DNA of 64,000 nt from Prevotellaceae bacterium. Its GTDB lineage: Bacteria > Bacteroidota > Bacteroidia > Bacteroidales > UBA932. Of the stretch, positions 8,832 to 18,607 are shown in pieces. Position 1 is the stretch's first letter. Each line of letters begins with the position of its first letter. The stretch lies in contig JAITPN010000099.1 of the NCBI GenBank assembly GCA_031289415.1, forward strand, positions 1 to 64,000. Reading direction: 5' to 3'. The position numbers were made by a program, and so were the translations under genes. The notes under the pieces were generated by a model. It had not been told where the DNA came from. It was given only the letters and a program-made list of their open reading frames with translations, and did not search any database.

Positions 8832-9782
8832 TTAAAGAGTTTCGTCTATTAAATATTTATTCCGCTCGCCGCTGTTGCGCGTAATCAATTCGCCGATGAA
8901 GCCTGCGAGGAACAGCTGTACACCGATAATCAACGTAGCCAAAGCCAAGTAGAACAATGGCTGGTCGGTAACCGCGCGGAACATTTCGCCGTGGTTTTGC
9001 GACAGGAGTTTGGCGGCAATGAGCCACGCCGCAATGAACCCGCCCGCCAAAAACATCAGCGTTCCTATCAATCCGAAAATGTGCATGGGGTTTTTACCGA
9101 ATTTACCGATAAACACGACGCTTGCCAAATCAAGGAAACCATTGACGAAACGCGAGAAGCCGAATTTCGACACGCCGAATTTCCGTGCGCGGTGCTGTAC
9201 TACTTTTTCCCCTATTTTTGCAAAACCGGCTTGCTTTGCCAACACAGGAATGTAGCGGTGCATTTCGCCATACACTTCTATGCTTTTCACAACCGTTTTA
9301 CGGTAAGCCTTCAGCCCGCTGTTCATGTCATGTAAATGTACGCCGGTAATGAGGCGTGCCGCCGTATTATAAATTTTTGAAGGAATATTTTTGGCAATAG
9401 TACTGTCATAGCGCTTTTTTTTCCAACCCGATACCACATCATAATGCGATTCTTTCACCATGCGGTAAAGTTCGGGGATTTCATCAGGGCTATCCTGCAA
9501 ATCGGCATCCAGCGTAATAACCACATCGCCCTGCGCCGCTTCGAAGCCGCAGTACAAGGCGGCAGATTTTCCGTAATTGCGGCGAAAGCGTATGGCGTGG
9601 ATATTCGCATTGGCTGCCGCCAGCTGTTGAATCACCGTCCATGAATTGTCGCGGCTTCCGTCGTCCACAAACAGTAATTCATAGGAATAGGCGTTTGCCT
9701 GCATCACCTGTTCTATCCACGCAGTGAGTTCGGGCAACGATTCTTCTTCGTTATATAAAGGAATAAGAAGTGAAATATCCAT
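8832..9782 (-). CDS. GT2 glycosyltransferase, DPM/ArnC-like, membrane-anchored
   Basis: 316 residues. The GT-A fold begins at ISLLIPLYNEEESLPEL, with the metal-binding ITLDADLQDSPDEI around residue 95. Two transmembrane helices near the C-terminus (IFGLIGTLMFLAGGFIAAWL and FYLALATLIIGVQLFLAGF) are the hallmark of polyprenyl-phosphate sugar transferases. It probably loads a sugar onto undecaprenyl phosphate for cell-surface glycans. I take the ATG at 9782, since the longer frame needs a TTG start inside the promoter. It is first in a two-gene unit with the phosphohexomutase. Confidence 0.88.
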   Translation of the reverse strand: MDISLLIPLYNEEESLPELTAWIEQVMQANAYSYELLFVDDGSRDNSWTVIQQLAAANANIHAIRFRRNYGKSAALYCGFEAAQGDVVITLDADLQDSPDEIPELYRMVKESHYDVVSGWKKKRYDSTIAKNIPSKIYNTAARLITGVHLHDMNSGLKAYRKTVVKSIEVYGEMHRYIPVLAKQAGFAKIGEKVVQHRARKFGVSKFGFSRFVNGFLDLASVVFIGKFGKNPMHIFGLIGTLMFLAGGFIAAWLIAAKLLSQNHGEMFRAVTDQPLFYLALATLIIGVQLFLAGFIGELITRNSGERNKYLIDETL

Positions 9783-9824
9783 ACATTTTGATTTTTTAAA
9801 AGAAAAAAGAAATGAAATTTTGTG

Positions 9825-9855
9825 CAAATGTAAAAAAAAAATTATAACTTTGCAA
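9825..9855 (-). promoter_or_regulatory. Promoter for the GT2-glmM unit
   Basis: Minus-strand TTG (9855-9853), a 20-bp spacer and TACATTTG (9832-9825). It overlaps the divergent SRP RNA promoter. Confidence 0.65.
9845..9852 (+). promoter_or_regulatory. -7 promoter box of the SRP RNA gene
   Basis: Plus-strand TAACTTTG ends 4 bp before the predicted RNA 5' end. TTTG at 9819-9822 could be the -33 element, with a 22-bp spacer. Confidence 0.65.
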
Positions 9856-9856
9856 C

Positions 9857-9953
9857 GGGTAAGTCTTACACGACCAGCTCCCGCTGAACTCCCCCAGGGT
9901 CGGAAGGCAGCAAGGGTAGGCGGTTGTAGCGGTGCGATGTAAGGAGCTTGCCC
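9857..9953 (+). ncRNA. ffs: Small signal recognition particle RNA (4.5S)
   Basis: The sequence contains the nearly invariant SRP hairpin core, CCCCCAGG followed by GTCGGAAGGCAGCAAGGG (9890-9916), which binds Ffh. The outer stem pairs GGGTAAG (9857-9863) with CTTGCCC (9947-9953), and TTACA with TGTAA just inside. The RNA is about 97 nt and ends in a T6 run (9954-9959) that can act with the outer stem as its terminator. The helix layout is the standard one for the small bacterial SRP RNA, which targets membrane proteins co-translationally. Confidence 0.95.
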
Positions 9954-9973
9954 TTTTTTAATTATAATAAAGT

Positions 9974-11137
9974 ATGCACATAGCAGTCGGTTTATCGGGA
10001 GGCGTTGATTCCAGCGTGGCAGCGTTGCTGCTCAAGCAGCAGGGGCATGAAGTAGTGGCTTTGTTTATGCAAAACTGGCACGACGCTACCGGCACGCTCC
10101 GCGGCGACTGCCCTTGGAAAGACGACCTTGCCATTGCCCAATTGGTTGCAAAAAAACTTGATATACCCTTTCATTTTATTGACCTCAGCGACGAGTACCG
10201 CAAAAAAGTGGTGGACTACATGTTTGCAGAATATGAACGCGGACGCACGCCGAACCCCGACGTGCTGTGCAACCGGGAAATCAAATTCGACGTGTTTATG
10301 AAAAAAGCCTTCGAGTTAGGCGTTGACGCCGTGGCTACAGGGCATTATTGCCGCAAAGAAACTATTGCCGGAAACGGACACGCCGTCTACCGCCTCTTAG
10401 CCGGCAGCGACCCTAATAAAGACCAGAGCTATTTCCTTTGCCAGCTATCGCAGGAGCAGCTGGCAAAAGCGCTTTTCCCTATCGGGCATCTGCTGAAACC
10501 CGACGTGCGGAAACTGGCGGCAGAAGCCCATTTGCCTACTGCCGACAAAAAAGATTCGCAGGGCATTTGCTTCGTAGGTAAAGTAGATTTGCCTGTATTT
10601 CTCCAACAAAAATTGGCTGCCAAAGACGGCGACATCATCGAAATCATGCCTGATTTCTACGCCTCGCAACCGGTGCGGCGCACGTTGCAAGAAACATGCA
10701 GCAGCTATACCTACCGCCCCGCCGACGGAAAAAAAGCAGGCACGCACCATGGCGCACACTTTTTCACCATAGGGCAACGCCACGGACTGAATATCGGCGG
10801 ACACGCGGAGCCGCTCTTTGTCGTCGCCACCGACGTAACAACCAACACCGTGTATGTAGGCGAAAGCCACGCACACCAAGGGTTGCAACGCAAGGGGCTG
10901 TGTATTTCCGCTGCCGGCATCCATTGGATACGCCCCGACAAGGCAATGACTGAGGGCGAAGAACGACGCTACAAAGTGCGCATCCGCTACCGCCAGCCTT
11001 TGCAAGACGCCACGCTCTACCTCCGCGCAGAAAGCCTGTACATCGTGTTCGACAAGCACCAGCGCGGCATCACTGCCGGACAATTTGCCGCATGGTATGA
11101 CGGCGACGAACTCATCGGCTCAGGCGTGATTTTATAA
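9974..11137 (+). CDS. mnmA: tRNA-specific 2-thiouridylase MnmA
   Basis: 387 residues. The PP-loop VGLSGGVDSS is at residues 4-13. The first catalytic cysteine lies in NPDVLCNREIKF near residue 97 and the second in DSQGICFVGK near residue 200. MnmA installs sulfur at position 2 of the wobble uridine in tRNAs for Lys, Glu and Gln. The length is slightly above average for the family and both cysteines are present, so it should be active. It follows the SRP RNA by 20 bp and may depend on readthrough or on a weak promoter I cannot see. Confidence 0.95.
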   Translation: MHIAVGLSGGVDSSVAALLLKQQGHEVVALFMQNWHDATGTLRGDCPWKDDLAIAQLVAKKLDIPFHFIDLSDEYRKKVVDYMFAEYERGRTPNPDVLCNREIKFDVFMKKAFELGVDAVATGHYCRKETIAGNGHAVYRLLAGSDPNKDQSYFLCQLSQEQLAKALFPIGHLLKPDVRKLAAEAHLPTADKKDSQGICFVGKVDLPVFLQQKLAAKDGDIIEIMPDFYASQPVRRTLQETCSSYTYRPADGKKAGTHHGAHFFTIGQRHGLNIGGHAEPLFVVATDVTTNTVYVGESHAHQGLQRKGLCISAAGIHWIRPDKAMTEGEERRYKVRIRYRQPLQDATLYLRAESLYIVFDKHQRGITAGQFAAWYDGDELIGSGVIL

Positions 11138-11158
11138 AAGAGCGAGCCGCTAATTTTC

Positions 11159-13045
11159 TTACAATGAGATATTAATTCCTCCGAAAACCGTTGTGCCGGG
11201 CATCGGGTAGCCGCTTACAATCTGGTAGTCGCGCCCTGTGAGGTTATTTCCTTTCACAAACACATCAAGCCACGCCGTCGGACGGAACGAGATGCGGGCG
11301 TCCAGCAGTCCGTAGGTATCGGTGAGTTCGCTGCTGCCGGTCGAAATATACATGTCGTCTACAAATTTGTAATTGGCGTTGAAGCTCCATTTCTGCCAAC
11401 GGTAGCTTGCCGCAAGAAACGCTTGGTGCTTCGGCGCATATAAAATAGGAGCGTCCATCATATAAAGATAGGCGTAATTGCCCTGTAGCGTAAAATTGCT
11501 AAACGCTTGCCAATAGCATGTGAACTCTACGCCTTTATTGAGGAACGAGCCGGTATTGTAATTGGTGGGCGGATAGCCATGCGACCTATCGGCTTCTATC
11601 AGGTTGCTGCCTTCGGAGATAAAGCCCGTCAACTCCACCGATACGCGCCTGTCGCAAAAATCCTGTCCGACGGAAATTTCATAATTAGTCATCCGTTCGG
11701 GCTTCAGTTCGGGATTGTGCCCCGCCCATGCCGCTTTATAGAACAATTCCTGCATATTGGGACTGCGGAAACCCTTTGAAGCCGCCGCTTTCAACACCGT
11801 ATGGCGAAACGGACGGTACGACAGCCCTGCCTGCGGAATCCATTCGTTGCCGAATTGTTGATTATGCTCAAAACGAGCGCCGGCGTTGAGCGTCAACCGG
11901 TCGAACAACATCTGCTGCACGAGCAGGTAGCCTGCCGCTTCGTACAGCGACGTATCGGTTTCTACCACATCGGGCGTGGCGGGGGCAATATAATCGTTCC
12001 ATGCCCGCCCGCCGAAATTTTTGAAATCGACGCCTGCCGTAACCATATTTCCCCGGAAGGGGCGGAAAATCTGATACCAGTTGACGCCGTAATTGTGGTC
12101 GTTGGAACGGAAATAAAACAGGCTTAGCGGATAGCCTTCTTTGTGTCCGTCATTAATTTTATGATCGCCGAAATTATAGAAAAACTTAAACGCGCCGTCG
12201 GTGCTCCCGTATCTGTTTTCCAACGTTACAGACGCTACGCCGCGCAATATTTCGGCAAGACAGTCGACATACAGCTCGGTGTCTGCGCCCGGGTCTTCTA
12301 TGCCGTACGAAGCCAAATTCACATCCGCCCATGCGCGGAAATGGTTGGATATGCGGTAGCCCACTTTGGCATAACCGTTCGTGGCGCTGAATGCGGAATG
12401 GGCGCGGTTGCCGTCGGTTCGGTCTTGGCTGACGGCTACAAAAGCGTCAAACCTTCCTTTTTTTTGCCCTGCGCTAAATGCGTGTTTTTGCGTATTGTAC
12501 GAGCCGTACATGAGGCTGGCGTCGGCGCTCCAGCCGTCGGCGTCGTGCCGCCGCGTAATCATGTTGATGGCGCCGTTCATGGCATTCGAGCCGTAGAGGA
12601 TAGATGCCGGTCCGCGCACGACTTCTACTTTTTCGATATTCGACACGGCATACGCATCAGCCAGCGCATGCCCCATGACACCCATGTATTGCGGATGCCC
12701 GTCAATAAGTATCAACATGCGGTCGCCGCCCACGCCGCGCAGCGTCATACCGCCTGCGCCGCGGCTTCCGACGCCGAATCCGGCAATGTTGCGTTCGGTA
12801 ACAAACAGCCCCGGCACGCGCTGCGACAGGGCTGACAGGATGTTCGACTCGCCGCTTTGCCGCAATTCTTCTTTGCCGACTACCGAAATAATCATCGGCA
12901 CATTGTGGCGGTTCACTTCCGTACGGTTGGCGGTAACGACTACTTCGTTCAGCCTTCGCCCGTCAACGGCTGTCGTATCCTGCGCACGTCCCGCCGCGGC
13001 AGAAAGGCAAAGTACAGGAATCAATAAAAGCGTGTTTCTCGTCAT
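11159..13045 (-). CDS. TonB-dependent outer-membrane receptor
   Basis: 628 residues. A signal peptide ends at AAAGRAQ, and the LNEVVVTANR segment that opens the plug domain follows. The plug carries VGGDRMLILIDG and IEKVEVVRGPASILYGSNAMNGAINMI in consecutive parts, and a 22-strand barrel fills the rest, ending in a typical terminal strand (FGGINISL). The compact size and plug sequence resemble BtuB/CirA-type receptors for cobalamin, haem or siderophores. I see no riboswitch or partner transporter to fix the substrate. It is not a SusC protein: no N-terminal carboxypeptidase-like domain and no SusD gene. The ATG at 13045 is chosen over a TTG at 13060. It is convergent with mnmA. Confidence 0.9.
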   Translation of the reverse strand: MTRNTLLLIPVLCLSAAAGRAQDTTAVDGRRLNEVVVTANRTEVNRHNVPMIISVVGKEELRQSGESNILSALSQRVPGLFVTERNIAGFGVGSRGAGGMTLRGVGGDRMLILIDGHPQYMGVMGHALADAYAVSNIEKVEVVRGPASILYGSNAMNGAINMITRRHDADGWSADASLMYGSYNTQKHAFSAGQKKGRFDAFVAVSQDRTDGNRAHSAFSATNGYAKVGYRISNHFRAWADVNLASYGIEDPGADTELYVDCLAEILRGVASVTLENRYGSTDGAFKFFYNFGDHKINDGHKEGYPLSLFYFRSNDHNYGVNWYQIFRPFRGNMVTAGVDFKNFGGRAWNDYIAPATPDVVETDTSLYEAAGYLLVQQMLFDRLTLNAGARFEHNQQFGNEWIPQAGLSYRPFRHTVLKAAASKGFRSPNMQELFYKAAWAGHNPELKPERMTNYEISVGQDFCDRRVSVELTGFISEGSNLIEADRSHGYPPTNYNTGSFLNKGVEFTCYWQAFSNFTLQGNYAYLYMMDAPILYAPKHQAFLAASYRWQKWSFNANYKFVDDMYISTGSSELTDTYGLLDARISFRPTAWLDVFVKGNNLTGRDYQIVSGYPMPGTTVFGGINISL

Positions 13046-13076
13046 AAAAAATGTGTTCAAAATGTGAAAAGTATTA

Positions 13077-13084
13077 CAAAATTA
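13077..13084 (-). promoter_or_regulatory. Possible -7 box for the TonB-dependent receptor
   Basis: Minus-strand TAATTTTG matches TAnnTTTG, 32 bp before the ATG at 13045. No clear -33 element is visible. Confidence 0.35.
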
Positions 13085-13207
13085 TAAAAAAATACGATGT
13101 ATAGTGTAAAAAAAGTTGGTATTTTATAAAAATATGTCGTTCCCCGTTCAGTTTCCGGTACCGATAACTCAATTTCTGCCGGCAACTATCGTTCCGTACT
13201 TACCTCG

Positions 13208-14944
13208 TCATCCATTCGCGACCGCTCCGCCAGGGCGTACGAGAGAGGCATATTTTAAGGAGGGGGATGGGATGAAACTGCCCAACCCCAGCGTGTGCCA
13301 TTTGGCGTCTACGGCGGCGATGGTCGGCGCGTCGGCACACACGATGTTGGGCCACCGTGCAGGATACGTTTTATCCGGCGCGTTGTCCTTAGCCGATTTG
13401 CTGCGGGCGTCAATCATTAATTTGCCGTGTTCTACGCGGCAGTCGCGCACGGCGTCGATGTTGTTGCCCAAGAGCCACGCGCAGGTGCGGAGGTCGGCGG
13501 TGTCAACCCCATCGTCAAAGCGGATGGCGAAAGGAGCGCCAAGCGGCGGCGCGTCGTGCACCGTCGCGTGTACACCGCCTCCGACTTCGCTTTTAATGGT
13601 GGCGTCGATACAAATTTTACCGCCGAATCCGGCGGCGGCGGCGGCGTGGTCGAGTATGTCGAGCGGTCCGTGGCTGAAGTAGGTATCGTACTGCGGGCGG
13701 TAGTTGGCAGCGATGGCGTTCCACAGCGCGCGGTAGTCGGTGATGTCCGTTTCGCCGTCCGTCACAATCATGATTTTGTTGAACATCATTTGCCCTGCGC
13801 CCCACAGGGCATGGGCTACTTTCACAGCTTGCCCCCGGTAGGCGGCGTCGATTTTTACGATGGCGATGTTGTGGCTTACGCCTTCAAACGGCAGGTGCAG
13901 GTCGCGCACTTCGGGCGCTAACGCCGCGCGGATGGGCGTAAGGAATATTTTTTCGATAGCTTGCGACATGTAGGCGTCTTCCTGCGGCGGGATTCCTACG
14001 ACCGTGGCGGGATACACCGCGTGGCGGCGGTGGGTGATGCACGTTACGTGAAACAACGGGTAGCGGTCGTCCAGCGAATAGAAACCGGTATGGTCGCCGA
14101 ACGGACCTTCAACGACCGGCGCTTCGGCGGGGTCGATATATCCTTCGATGACGAAATCGGCGTCGGCAGGCACTTCTACGGGTTGCGTCAGGCAGCGCAC
14201 GAGCGCGACTTTCCTGTTCCGGAGAAATCCGGCGAGCAGGTATTCGTCCATGTTTTCGGGCATGGGCGCGGCAGCGCAAAAACTGTATACCGGGTCGCCG
14301 CCCAAGGCTACGGCTACGGGGAATACGCCGCCGCGCGCCGATGCTGCGAAGTCGCGATAGTGTTTCGCGCCTGTTTTATGCGTATGCCAGTGCATGCCGG
14401 TTGTGTTTTCCGAAAATAGCTGCATGCGGTACATGCCGGCGTTGCGGATGCCGGTGGCGGGGTCTTTCGTATGCACTATGGGCAGGGTGATGAAACGCCC
14501 GCCGTCGTGCGCCCACGTTTGCAGCACAGGCAGCTGTGAAAGGTCGGGTTTTTCCATGACTATCTCCTGACAGGTGCCGCGTTTGCCCGATACCGTAGGA
14601 AACCATTGGGACGCTTGCGCCAGCGCGGGTAACAGTTTCAGCTTGTCCCACAAGTTTTTTTTCGGAGATAGCGCTGCGGCGAACAAGGCGTCTATGCGGT
14701 CGGTGATGCCGGCATAACCGGCAACGCCCAGCGCCCGCAACATGCGCCGCTCCGACCCCATCATGTTCATCAGCACCGGAAAGGCTGTGCCTGTGTTTTC
14801 AAACAGCAACGCTTTGCCTCCGCCGGGGCTTTTGACCATGCGGTCGGCTATGTCAGCCATTTCGAGCACCGGATCTACAAACGTGCGGATACGAACCAGT
14901 TCGCCTGCTTGTTCCAGTCCGGAGATATACTCGGCGAGTGTCAT
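13208..14944 (-). CDS. UbiD-family decarboxylase (menaquinone biosynthesis candidate, MqnL-like)
   Basis: 578 residues, larger than E. coli UbiD but within the family range. Prenylated-FMN binding residues are visible around NAGMYR (168-173), and the catalytic acid stretch EGPFGDHTGFYS spans 279-290. UbiD enzymes remove aromatic carboxylates using prFMN made by a UbiX partner, which is not in this window. Because mqnB is encoded 13 kb away, a role in the late decarboxylation of the futalosine menaquinone route is likely but inferred. The ATG begins at the base after the hppA stop codon, so translation is probably coupled. Confidence 0.85.
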   Translation of the reverse strand: MTLAEYISGLEQAGELVRIRTFVDPVLEMADIADRMVKSPGGGKALLFENTGTAFPVLMNMMGSERRMLRALGVAGYAGITDRIDALFAAALSPKKNLWDKLKLLPALAQASQWFPTVSGKRGTCQEIVMEKPDLSQLPVLQTWAHDGGRFITLPIVHTKDPATGIRNAGMYRMQLFSENTTGMHWHTHKTGAKHYRDFAASARGGVFPVAVALGGDPVYSFCAAAPMPENMDEYLLAGFLRNRKVALVRCLTQPVEVPADADFVIEGYIDPAEAPVVEGPFGDHTGFYSLDDRYPLFHVTCITHRRHAVYPATVVGIPPQEDAYMSQAIEKIFLTPIRAALAPEVRDLHLPFEGVSHNIAIVKIDAAYRGQAVKVAHALWGAGQMMFNKIMIVTDGETDITDYRALWNAIAANYRPQYDTYFSHGPLDILDHAAAAAGFGGKICIDATIKSEVGGGVHATVHDAPPLGAPFAIRFDDGVDTADLRTCAWLLGNNIDAVRDCRVEHGKLMIDARSKSAKDNAPDKTYPARWPNIVCADAPTIAAVDAKWHTLGLGSFIPSPSLKYASLVRPGGAVANG

Positions 14945-17155
14945 TTACAGCAAATGATAGGCTACCGTTAAGCCAGCCATTACGATGGAAACCATACTCA
15001 TTAGTTTAATGAGAATGTTGAGGCTCGGACCCGACGTGTCTTTAAACGGGTCGCCTACCGTGTCGCCTACCACCGTGGCTTTGTGGTTTGCCGAGCCTTT
15101 GCCGCCGAAATTACCTTCTTCTACATATTTCTTTGCATTGTCCCATGCGCCGCCGGCATTAGCCATGAAAACCGCCAGAATAAACCCTGACGACAGCCCG
15201 CCTACGAGCAGCCCCATGACGCCCGATACACCGAAAACCAAGCCGGTAACAATCGGGATGACGATTGCCAAAATAGAAGGGAAGAGCATTTCGCGTTGCG
15301 CTCCTTTGGTGGATATTTCTACGCAGCGGGCATAGTCGGGCGTGGCGTCGCCCGTGAGGATGCCTTTAATTTCGCGGAATTGCCGCCGTACTTCTTCTAC
15401 CATGCTTTGGGCAGCGCGCCCTACGGCGTTCATTGTTAATCCGCAGAACAGAAAAGCCATCATCGCGCCGATGAACATGCCGACGAGCACTTTCGGATTC
15501 ATAAGGGTGATTTGGAAATAGTCCATGAAGTCGGGAATCGTGGCTTTTGCTACATCCACTTCGCGTCCGTTGGCAAATTGCAGGACGTGCTGTCCGAGGC
15601 GTTCCATTCCAATCTTGATTTCTTCGATATATGAAGCCAGCAACGCCAGCGCCGTCAAGGCTGCCGACCCGATGGCAAAGCCTTTGCCTGTTGCCGCCGT
15701 GGTATTTCCGAGCGCATCGAGCGCGTCGGTGCGCTTGCGCACTTCGGGCGGCAGTTTGCTCATCTCGGCATTTCCTCCGGCGTTGTCGGCAATGGGACCG
15801 TAGGCGTCGGTTGCCAGCGTGATGCCCAGCGTTGAAAGCATCCCTACGGCGGCAATGCCGATACCGTATAAACCGAGGCTCAGGTTTTCTGCCGAAAGCA
15901 TATTTTTCACGTCAAATCCGGTAGCGCAAAGGTAAGCCATGATAATTGCCGCCCCGATAGTAATGACGGGAATGGCGGTAGAAATTAATCCTGTGCCGAT
16001 GCCGGAAATAATGACGGTGGCAGGACCTGTTTCGGAACTTTGGGCAATTCGTTGCGTCGGCTTATAGGTGTGCGAAGTATAATATTCCGTCGCCTGCCCG
16101 ATGATAATGCCGGCTACCAGCCCGCTAATCACGGAGAACGACAGCCCCAGCCAGTTTTCCAATTTAAGTACGTATAAAATCCCGAACGTAGCCAGCGCAA
16201 TGAGCAGCGAACTGACGTTAACGCCTTTGCCCAACGCGCCGAGCAACTGTTTCATGTTTGCGCCTTCTTTGGTGCGCACCAAAAAGATACCGATAATAGA
16301 CAGCACGATGCCGATAGCTGCAATCAACATCGGCGCAAAAACGGCTTTCAACTGCAACGTGTCGTTCCACGCAAATGCCGTAGCGCCCAGCGCGGCGGTA
16401 GCAAGGATAGAGCCGCAGTAACTTTCATACAGGTCTGCGCCCATGCCGGCTACGTCGCCTACGTTGTCGCCTACGTTGTCGGCAATGGTGGCGGGGTTGC
16501 GCGGGTCGTCTTCGGGGATGCCTGCTTCTACTTTACCTACAAGGTCTGCGCCTACGTCGGCGGCTTTGGTGTATATACCACCGCCCACGCGGGCAAACAG
16601 CGCCTGTGTAGAAGCGCCCATGCCGAAGGTGAGCATCGTCGTGGTGATAATCATCATTTTCTGCGAAGCGGTAGCGCCTTCTACGAAATGGTTTAAAACC
16701 AAATACCATATTGAAATATCAAGCAGCCCAAGCCCCACAACCGTCAGCCCCATCACCGCGCCCGAACGGAACGCTACCCTCAGCCCGCTGTCGAGCGAGC
16801 GTTGCGCGGCGTTTGCCGTGCGTGCCGAAGCATACGTGGCTGTTTTCATACCGATAAATCCGGCAAGACCCGAAAAAAAGCCGCCGGTAAGAAAAGCAAA
16901 CGGCACCCATCCGTTCTGTATGTTCAAAAACGCCAGCACGGTAAATATCGCCGCCAGCGCGACGAATACAATCGTTACAATCTTGTATTGTTGTTTCAGG
17001 TAAGCCATCGCGCCTTTGCGCACATGCAGCGCAATTTCTTTCATCGTTGCCGTGCCTTCGCTTTCCTTCATCATGTTGCGAAAGAAATACCATGCAAACA
17101 ATAGCGCCGTCAACGAAGCGGCGGGGATAAACCAAAATAGTTGTTGAGTTGTCAT
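14945..17155 (-). CDS. hppA: Membrane-bound ion-translocating pyrophosphatase
   Basis: 736 residues from the ATG at 17155, with about 16 membrane helices. The pyrophosphate-binding motifs are present: [39 protein letters not shown], and the C-terminal Asp-rich loops. The signature [11 protein letters not shown] carries Ala where K+-independent enzymes have Lys, so this is a K+-dependent pump. Bacteroides enzymes of this class have been reported to move both Na+ and H+; I cannot settle the ion from sequence. It couples PPi hydrolysis to membrane energisation. The longer upstream frame is rejected because it crosses the -7 box. Confidence 0.95.
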   Translation of the reverse strand: MTTQQLFWFIPAASLTALLFAWYFFRNMMKESEGTATMKEIALHVRKGAMAYLKQQYKIVTIVFVALAAIFTVLAFLNIQNGWVPFAFLTGGFFSGLAGFIGMKTATYASARTANAAQRSLDSGLRVAFRSGAVMGLTVVGLGLLDISIWYLVLNHFVEGATASQKMMIITTTMLTFGMGASTQALFARVGGGIYTKAADVGADLVGKVEAGIPEDDPRNPATIADNVGDNVGDVAGMGADLYESYCGSILATAALGATAFAWNDTLQLKAVFAPMLIAAIGIVLSIIGIFLVRTKEGANMKQLLGALGKGVNVSSLLIALATFGILYVLKLENWLGLSFSVISGLVAGIIIGQATEYYTSHTYKPTQRIAQSSETGPATVIISGIGTGLISTAIPVITIGAAIIMAYLCATGFDVKNMLSAENLSLGLYGIGIAAVGMLSTLGITLATDAYGPIADNAGGNAEMSKLPPEVRKRTDALDALGNTTAATGKGFAIGSAALTALALLASYIEEIKIGMERLGQHVLQFANGREVDVAKATIPDFMDYFQITLMNPKVLVGMFIGAMMAFLFCGLTMNAVGRAAQSMVEEVRRQFREIKGILTGDATPDYARCVEISTKGAQREMLFPSILAIVIPIVTGLVFGVSGVMGLLVGGLSSGFILAVFMANAGGAWDNAKKYVEEGNFGGKGSANHKATVVGDTVGDPFKDTSGPSLNILIKLMSMVSIVMAGLTVAYHLL

Positions 17156-17181
17156 AAAAAATAAAATTTTATTGTGAGGTG

Positions 17182-17189
17182 CAAAATTA
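17182..17189 (-). promoter_or_regulatory. -7 promoter box for hppA-ubiD
   Basis: Minus-strand TAATTTTG, 27 bp before the ATG at 17155. The nearest TTTG (17218-17215) gives a 25-bp spacer, longer than ideal. Confidence 0.45.
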
Positions 17190-17242
17190 CAAAAAAAATA
17201 TTGAGTAATACATACAAAGTTTGCCCATATCATGCGTATTTT

Positions 17243-18004
17243 TTAGAAAATATACTTTTCGGCAAATTTTTCCACTTGCGTACGGTCGCCGCTTGAGAAA
17301 AAGTCGAATTGGGCTTTGCGGGTCGAATGATTCAGCAAGCCGTGTTGTGCGAGCAGTTCTTTTACGCGTTGCGCTACGGCGGGCGCAGGGTCGATGAGGC
17401 ACACGCGGTTGCCGGTGATGGTTTTAATGGCGGGAATCAAGAACGGATAGTGCGTGCAACCCAACACAATATGGTCAGCGCCGGCGTCGAGCATCGGGCG
17501 GAGGTATGTTTCGAGCAGCCGGTATATTTCGGGGCTGTCGGTGTTGCCGGCTTCTACGGCTTCAACCAATCCGTCGCCGGGTTGTTCGATAATCGTTACG
17601 TGCGAGGCGAAACGCGAAAGGGTTTCATGATATAACCGCCCTTTGAATGTGCCGCGCGTAGCCAATACCCCCACCACATTGCTTTTGGAATGGAGGGCGG
17701 CAGGCTTCACCGCAGGCTCCATAGCCACAAAGGGAACAGCGTACACGCTGCGCAAATGGTCAATGGCAGCTGCGGTGGCGGTATTACAAGCTACCACAAT
17801 GAGTTTTGAGCGTTTCGATAAAAGAAAGTCCACCATGTAATCAGCCCGCGTAACGATTTCCGCAGGCGTTTTTGTACCATACGGACAGAACGCCGTGTCG
17901 GCATAATATACGGTATTTTCGTATGGAAGCAACTGCGTTACTTCGCGCCACACCGAAAGACCGCCAACGCCGGAATCAAAAAAACCGATGGGAGCGTCGT
18001 ACAT
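17243..18004 (-). CDS. murI: Glutamate racemase
   Basis: 253 residues. The two catalytic cysteines sit in VACNTATAA near residue 73 and LGCTHYPF near residue 182, and the N-terminal FDSGVGGLSV binds substrate. It supplies D-glutamate for peptidoglycan. The start is 23 bp downstream of the first ompH gene, making it the last gene of the envelope block. Confidence 0.96.
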   Translation of the reverse strand: MYDAPIGFFDSGVGGLSVWREVTQLLPYENTVYYADTAFCPYGTKTPAEIVTRADYMVDFLLSKRSKLIVVACNTATAAAIDHLRSVYAVPFVAMEPAVKPAALHSKSNVVGVLATRGTFKGRLYHETLSRFASHVTIIEQPGDGLVEAVEAGNTDSPEIYRLLETYLRPMLDAGADHIVLGCTHYPFLIPAIKTITGNRVCLIDPAPAVAQRVKELLAQHGLLNHSTRKAQFDFFSSGDRTQVEKFAEKYIF

Positions 18005-18027
18005 TGAAACGTGCCTTGTGCGGCGAC

Positions 18028-18564
18028 TTAATTGGCGCGTGTCGGAAACTCTTTGGTGATGTTCAGCGCTTTTTTTACCACAGCCGTAACGTCGGTACTT
18101 TGTGCCGGATTCAAATAAAGCAGTGTACTTGTGTCGAAAATAAACGTATAGCCGTCTTGTTTCGCAATTTTTTCTACGGCTGCTTTCGCTATATTAATCA
18201 CGTCCGTCATTCCTATGTTCTGCGCCTGTTGCAGTTCTTGTTGTGCACCTTGTTGGAAATCCTGAATACGCATCTGAAGCTCTTCCAATTCTTTCCTTTT
18301 GCTTTCGAGCGTAGTAGCCGACCATGTAGTTGCCTTTTGCTGATAGGTTTCATACTTCGTCTGCAATTCAAGTTGCATTGTTTTTATTTGCTCTTCCAAT
18401 TCTTTGGCTAAGCCTTTCAGTTTGACTTCAGCCGAATCGTATTCAGTCATTAACGGAACAATTTCCTGTAAGTTAATGTGTCCGAATTTTAGGTTCTGGG
18501 CAAATGCCGTACCGGCAATACTTGTCATTATTACTACGAATAATAATTTAGCTAAATGTTTCAT
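18028..18564 (-). CDS. OmpH/Skp-family periplasmic chaperone
   Basis: 178 residues from the ATG at 18564 (a second ATG at 18573 adds only three residues). A signal peptide ends at GTAFAQ. A long, charged coiled-coil follows (about residues 40-110, rich in Glu/Lys/Gln), and the C-terminal Skp strand has YTFIFDTSTLLYLNP. Skp proteins hold unfolded outer-membrane proteins on their way to BamA. It has its own -7 box in the gap to the second ompH gene. Confidence 0.9.
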   Translation of the reverse strand: MKHLAKLLFVVIMTSIAGTAFAQNLKFGHINLQEIVPLMTEYDSAEVKLKGLAKELEEQIKTMQLELQTKYETYQQKATTWSATTLESKRKELEELQMRIQDFQQGAQQELQQAQNIGMTDVINIAKAAVEKIAKQDGYTFIFDTSTLLYLNPAQSTDVTAVVKKALNITKEFPTRAN

Positions 18565-18592
18565 ATCTATCATGATTAAATTTAATAATTTG

Positions 18593-18600
18593 CAAAGGTA
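18593..18600 (-). promoter_or_regulatory. -7 promoter box for the second ompH gene and murI
   Basis: Minus-strand TACCTTTG, a perfect -7 match in the 43-bp gap between the two ompH genes. No -33 TTG at 19-21 bp was found. Confidence 0.45.
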
Positions 18601-18607
18601 ATAAAAT

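Noticed and set aside
13061..13207. Cobalamin riboswitch before the TonB-dependent receptor
   Set aside because: The space to the ubiD gene is only about 150 bp and no B12-box-like sequence is seen.
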